DNA from: Hevea brasiliensis
Lineage: Eukaryota > Streptophyta > Magnoliopsida > Malpighiales > Euphorbiaceae
Reading direction: 5' to 3'
Length of the DNA: 64,000 nt
Assembly (NCBI RefSeq): GCF_030052815.1
Contig: NC_079495.1
Coordinates: 32,397,967 to 32,461,966 of the forward strand
Both the position numbers and the translations under genes were made by a program. Below, in pieces: positions 56,637 through 64,000 of the stretch. The notes under the pieces are model-generated. The model was given only the letters and a program-made list of their open reading frames with translations, was not told the DNA's origin and made no database searches. Numbering within the stretch: the first letter of the stretch is position 1; the number at the start of each line of letters is the position of its first letter.

Positions 56637-57472
56637 GGCAACTGGCGAGAAAGTTTCCTCATAGTCGATTCCTTGCCCTGAAACCTTTTCGCTACTAGCC
56701 TTGCCTTATAGGTCTCTACCTTTCCATAAGAACCAATTTTCTTCTTGAAAACCCATTTGTTCCCTATAGGTACAATACCTTCAGGTGGGTCAACAAGATC
56801 CCAAACTTGATTCTTATACATGGAATCAATTTCAGATTTCATAGCATCAATCCATTTTAGAGAGTCTATATCTAATATAGCTTCTTTATAAGCAAGTGGA
56901 TCATCTCCATGATCCACTTCTTCATGAGTAGAAAACTCTTGTTCTTCTTCATGAAGGAAACCATATCTCATTGGTGGGTGAGATACCCTGGTTGTTCTAC
57001 GAGGAACAACTGTAGATGTTTCATCAATGGGTGTAGGTTGACTAGATGGATCTATATCCCTCTGATTTGTTGGTTGGTCAGAATTCTCCAATTCTAACTC
57101 TATTTTCCTTCCTTTGCCTCCTTCTTGAACAAACGGTTGTTCAAGAAATGTCGCATCTCTACTTATCACAACCTTTTGTGAAGTAGGCAAATAAAAATAA
57201 TATCCAAAACTATCTTTTGGATATCCAACAAATTGACCCTTTTCTGATCTGGTCTCCAATTTATCAGTGTTCAGCTTTTTGATATAAGCTGGACAACCCC
57301 AAATCTTAACATGCTTAAGACTTGGTTTTCTTCCATGCCATATCTCATAAGGTGTGGAAGAAACTGATTTTGATGGAATCCTATTCAGAATATACAAAGT
57401 TGATTCTAATGCAAATCCCCAAAAGAAGATTGGCATATTAGTATAGCTCATCATATTACGTACCATATCCAA
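56609..57472 (-). pseudogene. pol: copia integrase C-terminus, linker and RT N-terminus (element M)
   Basis: A 287-codon open frame. It starts at MDMVRNMMSYTNMPIFFWGF just after the catalytic Glu region, passes through YEIWHGRKPSLKHVKIWGC, the linker (DPSSQPTPIDETSTVVPRRT) and the RT fingers (NQVWDLVDPPEGI, YKARLVAKRF). A small deletion then shifts the frame (KRFQGKEST, where A has KGFRQRQGID). It is the longest uninterrupted pol piece spanning integrase and RT in the window. Confidence 0.9.
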
Positions 57473-57491
57473 TAGGGTACGATTTCTCCTT

Positions 57492-58331
57492 TCAGATGCA
57501 CCATTCAGCTGTGGCGTTCCTAGAGGAGTCAGCTGGGAAACAAATGTCGTGCTCTCTCAAGTATTCATCAAATTCAGTACTCAAATATTCACCTCCACGA
57601 TCTGATCGAAGAGCTTTAATACTCTTTCCTGTTTGATTTTCTACTTCATATTTAAATTCTTTGAACTTTTCAAAGGATTCATGTTTGTATTTCATCAAAT
57701 ACAAATACCCCAACCTTGATTTATCATCAGTAAAGGTAATAAAATAATGAAAGCCCCCTCTAGCCATTTCTTTAAATAGACCACATACATCACTATGTAT
57801 TAGCCCGAAAATATTTTCAGCTCTTAGCGCTTGTCCAACAAAGGGTGATCTAGTCATTTTGCCCTGAAGACAAGATTCAGAAGTTGGAGTAGGCTCAGAG
57901 CCTAATGAGGATAGAATCCCCACTTTCTCCAGTTTTGCAATCCTATCTTCTGCAACATAACATAACCTTAAGTGCCAAATATATTTTGAACTTGAGTTGA
58001 TTTTCACCATGGCATTGCATTCATTTAGATCACTTGCATTCATTTTGTGTTTGTCATTATTATCCAAATAATAAAGACCATCATTCATATAACCCGAACC
58101 AACATATTTATTTCTAAAATAAATAATGCAAACATCATCTGTAAACTGAAATTCATAGCCATTTCTAGTCAAACTAGACATAGAAATGATGTTTTTAAAG
58201 GCATCAGGTACATATAAAATATTATCCAAACACAAAGCATGTCGAAACAAGTAAAAAGATTTAGATCCTATGGCTAAAGCTTCAACAGTTGAGCCATTGC
58301 CAATCCGGACTCTAACATCTTGAGAACGCAA
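57492..58331 (-). pseudogene. pol: copia protease end and integrase (element M)
   Basis: A 279-codon frame from MRSQDVRVRIGNGSTVEAL through the integrase. The zinc domain is damaged twice: HLRLCYVAEDR (His to Tyr) and TSESCLQGK (Cys to Ser). The catalytic Asp motifs IHSDVCGLF and SDRGGEYLS are present. A 1-nt insertion after YLREHDI shifts the frame before the catalytic Glu region, which is still encoded as NG-SERR near 57490. Confidence 0.9.
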
Positions 58332-59308
58332 GCTGCTACTATTTCCTAGTTCCTGTATATCATTAGAAATGTGAGAACTGGCACTAGTGTCTAAAACCTA
58401 AGCTGTAGACTAACTATGAGTATCATTAGAATCTAAATAACAAGATATGGACATACCTTCTAAAAGTGTATCCTTCTTGTCCTTTAGAGAAGCAAGATAC
58501 TCTGGGCAGTTCCTTTTCTAGAGCCCATCCTTCTGGCAGTGGAAACACTTTCCTTTGCCTCCATCAGCTTTAGTCTTCCTTTTCTATTTAGCTATTTTCT
58601 TAGAAGGACTAGGAATCTAAGGTTTCTTTTTCTTATTGCCCTTCTTCTTATTGGACTATCTTACAGAAGAAGATGCAATCAAAGCTACCTCTTTTCTTTT
58701 ATTACCTGGCATATTCTTTTGTGCAATAACCATCATATTGAGTAAACCATATGAAAATTTATCATATGAAAATTTGTCACAAAATTCCCAAAAGACTCAG
58801 GAAGGGACTGAAGGATCAAATCCATCTGTAGTTGGAAATCCATGTTGAAGTCAAGATGTTCCAACTGCTCAATCAGCCGAATCATCTTGTGGACATGATC
58901 CCCAACATTCTGTCCCTCAGACATCCTTATGTAGAACAGCTGCCTAGATATCTCATACCTAGCATTCCTACTGTGCTCACCATACAACTCTTGTAGGTGA
59001 AGAAGGGTCTCACTCGCACTCTGCATGTTCTCATGCTGCTTCTGTAACTCATTACTCATGGAAGCAAGCATGTAACACTTAGCTCTCATATCATGCTCCT
59101 TCCACTTGTCTAAAGTTTCATGTTCCTCTTGTGTGGCCTCTGGAGGTAAGGGACTAGGAACATTTGAGTCTAGAATATATCCTATATGTTCAAGGTTCAG
59201 GACAAGTTTCAAATTTCTTAGCCAATCAGAGAGATTAGGTCCTGTCAACCTATTGCGTTCAAGTATGCTTGCAAGGATATTGGAGGGTGGTGGTTGTTCT
59301 ATGCTCAT
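58332..59308 (-). pseudogene. gag: copia gag and protease start (element M)
   Basis: The ATG at 59308 (MSIEQPPPSNILASILERNR) opens a 191-codon gag frame, well kept through MDFQLQMDLILQSLPESFGN. It is then disrupted by a small duplication (NFHMINFHM) and a deletion of the TLAGLLNML stretch. The zinc knuckle reads CFHCQKDGL-stop-KRNC, with His to Leu and Trp to stop. The protease site reads DTSASSH, so the Gly of the DTG triad is Ser. The copy cannot produce active particles. Confidence 0.9.
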
Positions 59309-60479
59309 TATTATTAGAAAATTAACTGTAAAAAATAACCAGATTAATTAGTAAATGTATTAAGTAATTAACCAAAATGATTATGGCCTTTTAATCAAAT
59401 TGGTCCTCCCACTAACTTAGCGAATCCTACACTTCCAAAGTAGAAAACGGAAATCCTAGTTGGATGGATTTCTAGTGGGTGATTGAATTCTTATAATTCT
59501 ATTGATCATCCTCAGGTACATCCGTTATTGGAATTACAATAAACTATAAGTGAGCAACTCCTTGCCCATCACATCTCATGTGAGGTTCTAGCCCCTAATG
59601 CTCAAAATCTCAGGTACATCCATTATTGACTTATCTTGCATTAGTTAAGTTGATCCCATTGAGCCAGTAATTATGCAAATAATTTTAATGTCCTCAAGTA
59701 CATCTAATATTGGCCACCAAGCCATTTAAATATTTACAACATCTCATGCTTAACAATTATTCTTAAAAAGATCTCTTAAATTAATTGCATCTTATGCAAC
59801 TATTTAAAATTTCTTAAAATAATTACCCCAATGGAGGGCCCATATTATAATTACTTTAATTATAGTATTTACAACTTAATCATTTGTTTGGAAGATTTTA
59901 TGGTCATCCTAATTACTATTAAGGTCTCACTTTGCACATTATCCATTTAGCATGCATATATCATATAATTGCATACATTCCCATACATCTCATGCATTCA
60001 TGGATGAGCAGTAAATATGGTATGATAATGGAATTTCTAAGGGATTCAATTCTGAGCCACCAAGAATTGAATCAGGGCATTCCTAGGTGCATTTCATTCA
60101 TTCTTTTTACAAGAGTTGTTGAAGGAGTACATAATCAACACTTGATCTTGAATTCCTCTCACTGGTCCCACCAATGCTCTTGACCTCCTTGAACTTCTTG
60201 CAATCCAATTACATAGTAATCCTTGGCATACCAAGGCAAATTTACAAGAACTTAAATAAATGAAATTACAACCCAAAAATTATTACAAACTTAATAATAC
60301 ATGCCCAAAATAAATTAAAATAAATTAATTAATTTACAATTCCAAAGAAACATAAAAGAAATAAATCCAATCACATTGGTCTTTTATAGTCCATGATCAT
60401 CCATCATGCATATCACTATTTAACAATTAAATAAACATACATACTTAAATTAAATTGAATATCTCATATTCAACTTAAA
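59309..60479 (-). other. Leader region of element M between gag and minisatellite
   Basis: Untranslated, aligned with A 39067-40254. The three motif copies are at 59510-59531, 59609-59628 and 59692-59713. The hairpin is at 60221-60236. A 16-bp deletion relative to A occurs near 59588 (GAGGTTCTAGCCCC). Frames such as 59932-60183 also occur in A (39701-39952), but on the strand opposite the element. Confidence 0.8.
60221..60236 (-). other. Conserved perfect hairpin in leader of element M
   Basis: CCTTGG-CATA-CCAAGG on the plus strand, as in A and B. Confidence 0.75.
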
Positions 60480-60835
60480 AATCCAGATTTGAATATGATT
60501 CAAATAAATTAAAAAATTCAGATTTGAATCTCATTCAAACAAATTTAAAAATTCAGATTTGAATCACATTCAAACAACCTTAAAAATTCAGATTTGAATC
60601 ACATTCAAACATTTCTTAAAAAATCATATTTGAATCACATTCAAACATTTTTTAAAAAATCAGATCTGAATATTATTCAATCAACTTTAAAAATTCAGAT
60701 TTGAATATGATTTAAACAATTTTAAAAATTCAGATTTGAATCACATTTAAATAACTTTTAAAATTCAGATTTGAATCACATTCAAATAATTTTTAAAATT
60801 CTGATTTGAATCAAAATTTAATTGTGTGATTGAAA
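60480..60835 (-). repeat. 35-bp minisatellite in leader of element M (~10 copies)
   Basis: The same unit as in A. The order of variant units matches the first and last parts of the A array, with the duplicated middle block of A absent. TTTGAATCACATTCAAA inverted repeats occur in most units. Confidence 0.92.
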
Positions 60836-61065
60836 TTCTAATTAAACAATTAAATTAGACATAGGATGATTTTTCAGATCATACAACAATTGCAAAATCA
60901 AGAATCAAACCATGCACACCATGGGATACCCAAAGAGTGCGCACCAAAGATGGAAGATCAAGCATGCCGCCATACCTTTTGATCCAACCAGCAATGGATC
61001 AATCATCTCATGATCAAAACACACAAATAAATCATATAATCAACAATCTAAATAGCGAATATAGT

Positions 61066-61078
61066 AGCTCTAATACCA
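61066..61078 (-). other. Degenerate primer-binding site of element M
   Basis: The minus strand reads TGGTATTAGAGCT, two mismatches from the iMet primer site of A, two bases from the 5' LTR. Confidence 0.75.
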
Positions 61079-61080
61079 AT

Positions 61081-63163
61081 TGTAGGAACGGAAGCGTGAA
61101 AAACACAAGTTTATACCATTGAATTCAAAAATTTTCACCTAGGGTCACATGCATCTTGCAAGATTTATTTTTATCTATTTGATTTCAATGATAAACAACA
61201 TATTAAAACTCTTTTAATATGTTTTTTGGATTTGCATTTGCCATTTAAGATTTTTAAAATTAATCAGAATAATTTTAGAACCCTAGATTAAATCAAGAAC
61301 AAACACACTAACCTCTTGATGCACTGCAGTGTATTTGCGCCTTTGAGATTCGTCTTCAGGACACCAAATGTTGTCCCTCTAGCTTGTCCACACCAAGAAC
61401 ACATATGGCAGCCCTTGAATAGCTTCTAAAGCTTTTTCTATTATTTAGAAAATCAAGTTCTGCCTATTAAGAGATTAAGGATGTAAACAGGACACTAGAA
61501 ACAATTTATGGTGTTTTTAATTCAAGAGATTGTTTGCTAATCTCTTGGACTGATTAAAGAAGAAGAAGAAAAGAAGAATGAGAGCTTCTAGGTGGCAGCA
61601 CCAAGGGATTGGCTGCTGCTTGTGTTATTTTTCCTTTCATAACAATACTTATATGGCTAGGTAAACACATTAAACCCTTGCTACATGTCACCCTTTGATT
61701 GGTTCTAGGTTTAATTGACCCAATCACATTGTGCCAAGTGTCCAATCTATGTTTAATCTTGATTTTAACCATCGTACATGATTAAAAGACATTTGGCAAG
61801 GTTATGTGTAATGCCATGTGTCACCATCTCATGGTGCCACATGTTACCCTGCGAAATGTCCAAAATGCCCCTGTGTCTTAATTTTGAGTTCTCAACCCAA
61901 AATAATTATTTCTCTTCTTCTAATCAATTTATATCAAATATAAATTAATTAATTAATCTTTATTAATTAATTTCTCATTAATTAAATTCATATTTAAACA
62001 CTTTAAATATAAATTTAACTTATACTGTACATCCAATAACTTAGATTTGGTTTCAAGTCATGTTAGGGACTTTGCAATCTAATTGCAAACCAAACCTATT
62101 TAATTAATCAATTAAACTCTTTAATTAATTAATTAAATCATATTTAATGTGTATGTGTGTGACTTACTAGGCTCAACACTAATTGGCAATGAGATATGAT
62201 ATCAACTCTTATATCATCAGAACTCTCATAAATGATTTCTCTAAATCATTTTATGCACCTCATATACCATGGTTAACACCTAGCATAGCATGCCATGGCC
62301 ACCCAATTACTAATAAGGTTTATCTTAAATGAACCTATAATCATATGTTACAATGCATTGAAATCTCTCTGTTCCAAAATTCCAACTCAAGCTGGAGTCA
62401 TGGTTTATGTCAAACTCCATTTGCTATGAATATTATATTCTCTTTTAATTCCAGTTCTTGATTAAAAAGATTTTCTCATCAGAAACTCTTTTCTGATTAA
62501 ATCTATCTGTCTTGGCTAGGAACTTGAAAGATCAAGAATAATTAAATGAGTATAGAATTTTATCTCTATTTACTTAGAGGAACAGATTCCATCTTGATCA
62601 ACACCTACCTCCATATATAACTAGTAGGAGCCAACACATGCCCATATACCCATACACAGTACAAGTATGAAAGCAGTATAAAACTCAAACTACCTATATA
62701 TAAGATAACTATGCTATCTCTGGTCTAAAGATTATATGCACTGATATGATTTATGACGAAACATTGACAAGAGTAAACTCCATGTGCTTGTCATAAGTGT
62801 CACTAGTTCGGCCTACCTATCATTTATAAGTGCCTATCATGTTTGTCATATGGCATAAGACTCACCATTCCATCTTATTTATATCTCATATAATAACTTG
62901 AGAACAAACATGAATACAATCTTTCTGGATAAGTCATGTCCTTATTATGAAGTATCCTCGATTGTGAACCTATTTAAGATACTTTGTACTAGAAATACTG
63001 TCACTCATATTCTTAACAACTTAAGAATAGAATTTCTAACAAAATATCAATGGACCTTTTCTATTACACATAAATATCTTATGTAAATGGAAAAGTGGAA
63101 ATGCTTTTTATTAATAAAACATGTACAAGATACATACTAAATGATATGCTCTAGAGCATGCTT
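61081..63163 (-). repeat. 5' LTR of copia element M, outer tip missing
   Basis: It begins TGTAGGAACGG and runs to ATGCTCTAGAGCATGCT, lacking the last bases ACTAACA. It aligns with 53220-55318 throughout, with small deletions near 62148 and 62226. Confidence 0.9.
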
Positions 63164-63481
63164 ACACAGTACAAGTATGAAAGCAGTATCAAACTCAAAC
63201 CACCTATATACAAGATAACTATGCTATCTAAAGTCTAAAGATTATATACACTAATATGATTTATGACAATACATTAACAAGAGCAAACTCCATGTGCTTG
63301 TCATAAATGTCACTGGTTCGGCCTACTTATCATGTATAAGTGCCTATCATGATTGTTATATTGCATGAGACTCACCATTCCATCTTATTTACATCTCATG
63401 TAAATAACTTGGGAACGAACATGATTATAATCTTTCTAGATAAGTCATGTCCTTATTGTGAAATATCCTCGATTGTGAACC
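63164..63481 (-). repeat. Angela LTR D, fragment 3
   Basis: It continues LTR D after M, from ACACAGTACAAGTATGAAAG to CCTCGATTGTGAAC. It is cut at 63481 by gypsy LTR N. About the last 250 bp of the LTR are expected beyond the window. Confidence 0.85.
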
Positions 63482-64000
63482 TGTAACACCCCTATTTGTA
63501 TAGCCTGGTATATTTCACTATTCCGGTGACCGGTGTCAGTCCGGACAATTAAGGGGATTAGAACCATACTTAAGACAACTAGAGAAGCCATAAACACAAA
63601 TAATTAGTAATGTTTAATTAGTTAACTATAAATAAGAAAAACAGAACTTAAGAGGTTAAACGAGCCGAGAGTCACAGCGATGGGTGACCTCCTCGGGAAC
63701 GACTGCGAAGTCATTTTAAACTCAAATTTCGAATCGTAAAAAGTGACATTGCGGTCCTTAGCACCCTTATAAACATAGTGGAAAAGAGAAAATCATGAAA
63801 AGGAACTGTTAAGCCAGTCAAATAATTAGGTCAGGGAGCAGGAAGAAATATTTGCAAACCGGGATGAACCGGCGAGGGGCAATTTGGTCAATTGACCCCG
63901 AGAGTTGACTCCTGACCTAACTGTCAAATAAAATCGGAGAAAAGAAAATTTCGAAATCGAGAATTAAATTAAAGAACTAATAGAAAAATAGAAAAAAAAA
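63482..64000 (+). mobile_element. Start of gypsy (Tekay-like) LTR N
   Basis: It begins TGTAACACCCCTATTTG after LTR D sequence GTGAAC. Its first 220 bp resemble E and the H/F LTRs (CCGGTGACCGGTGTCAGTCC, GGACAATTAAGG, GTTAAACGAGCCGAGAG). It ends at the window edge, so whether it is a solo LTR or a complete element is unknown. It is more GC-rich than its surroundings. Confidence 0.8.
63655..63699 (+). promoter_or_regulatory. 5S-rRNA-like block in N
   Basis: GTTAAACGAGCCGAGAG followed by GATGGGTGACCTCCT, then CGGGAA. Plant 5S rRNA has GATGGGTGACCTCCT then GGGAA, so box C differs by one inserted C. It is 173 bp from the LTR start. This is the best box C match among the gypsy LTRs here. Confidence 0.65.

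Larger units (their letters stand above)
53220..63163 (-). mobile_element. Angela-type copia element M, inserted in LTR D
   Basis: 9.9 kb, minus strand, with two LTRs (53220-55318, 61081-63163), leader with minisatellite, and gag to RNase H in order. LTR D reads continuously across it: CCCATATACCCATA before and CACAGTACAAGTATG after. The outermost 8-10 bp of the right LTR and part of the right target duplication are missing, leaving GAGCATGCT-TACACAG. It has been inactivated in the protease, zinc knuckle and RT. Confidence 0.92.
29435..64000 (+). mobile_element. Angela-type copia element B (plus), runs out of window
   Basis: Own sequence: 5' LTR 29435-31550, leader 31551-32959 and 43176-43457, gag 43458-44384, protease/integrase/linker 46383-47849. 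It is interrupted by A, C and D. The RT, RNase H and 3' LTR must lie beyond D outside the window. It is the only main Angela copy here on the plus strand, and its leader matches the reverse complement of those in A and M. Numerous stops make it inactive. Its left target duplication cannot be tested because the right end is not seen. Confidence 0.85.

Noticed and set aside
1..64000. Host protein-coding gene, defence system or novel biosynthetic cluster
   Set aside because: Every stretch with recognisable coding similarity is gag or pol of an LTR retrotransposon; remaining sequence is LTR, leader or decayed gypsy DNA.

Overview
The window is a block of nested long-terminal-repeat (LTR) retrotransposons from a plant nuclear genome, almost certainly a eudicot. 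The evidence is AT-rich intergenic sequence, Angela-type Ty1/copia and chromovirus-type Ty3/gypsy elements primed by initiator Met-tRNA, an Athila-like gypsy remnant, and a Cassandra-like LTR carrying a 5S rRNA domain. I could not name the species and found no host gene. Every reading frame with recognisable homology belongs to a retroelement, and every one of those elements carries stops, frameshifts or deletions.

Layout. Bases 1-1967 hold a decayed Angela pol remnant (minus) joined to the end of an Angela LTR in the opposite direction. A Cassandra-like LTR follows (1968-2198). From about 2199 to 29434 the host sequence is an Athila-like gypsy remnant K (plus). It has gag and protease pieces and a 3' region but no visible reverse transcriptase or integrase. 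Four insertions or groups interrupt K: solo Angela LTR L (4177-6287, TSD GCTAG); solo gypsy LTR F (6601-10235, TSD AAAAT); Angela element I (10828-28918, TSD ACATG), which itself contains gypsy element H (16441-26920); and, at 29435, Angela element B (plus), whose far end lies outside the window.

B in turn contains full-length Angela element A (32960-43170, TSD AATGA), solo Angela LTR C (44385-46377) and Angela LTR D (from 47850). D is interrupted by gypsy LTR E (48936-52900, TSD TATAA), Angela element M (53220-63163) and gypsy LTR N (63482 to the window end). Nesting is therefore at least four deep: K contains B, B contains D, and D contains E, M and N.

The Angela copies share LTRs of about 2.1 kb, starting TGTTAGTAGTATGCCC in the sense direction. 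They also share an iMet primer-binding site, a polypurine tract AGTGGGAGAT, and a roughly 2-kb untranslated leader with conserved structure: a 35-bp minisatellite, a perfect hairpin and a motif present three times. The gypsy LTRs E, N, F and both copies in H all carry, 167-176 bp inside the LTR start, a block resembling the 5S rRNA internal promoter. That is the observation I consider most worth checking. H also has a 75-bp intron-like interruption in its integrase.
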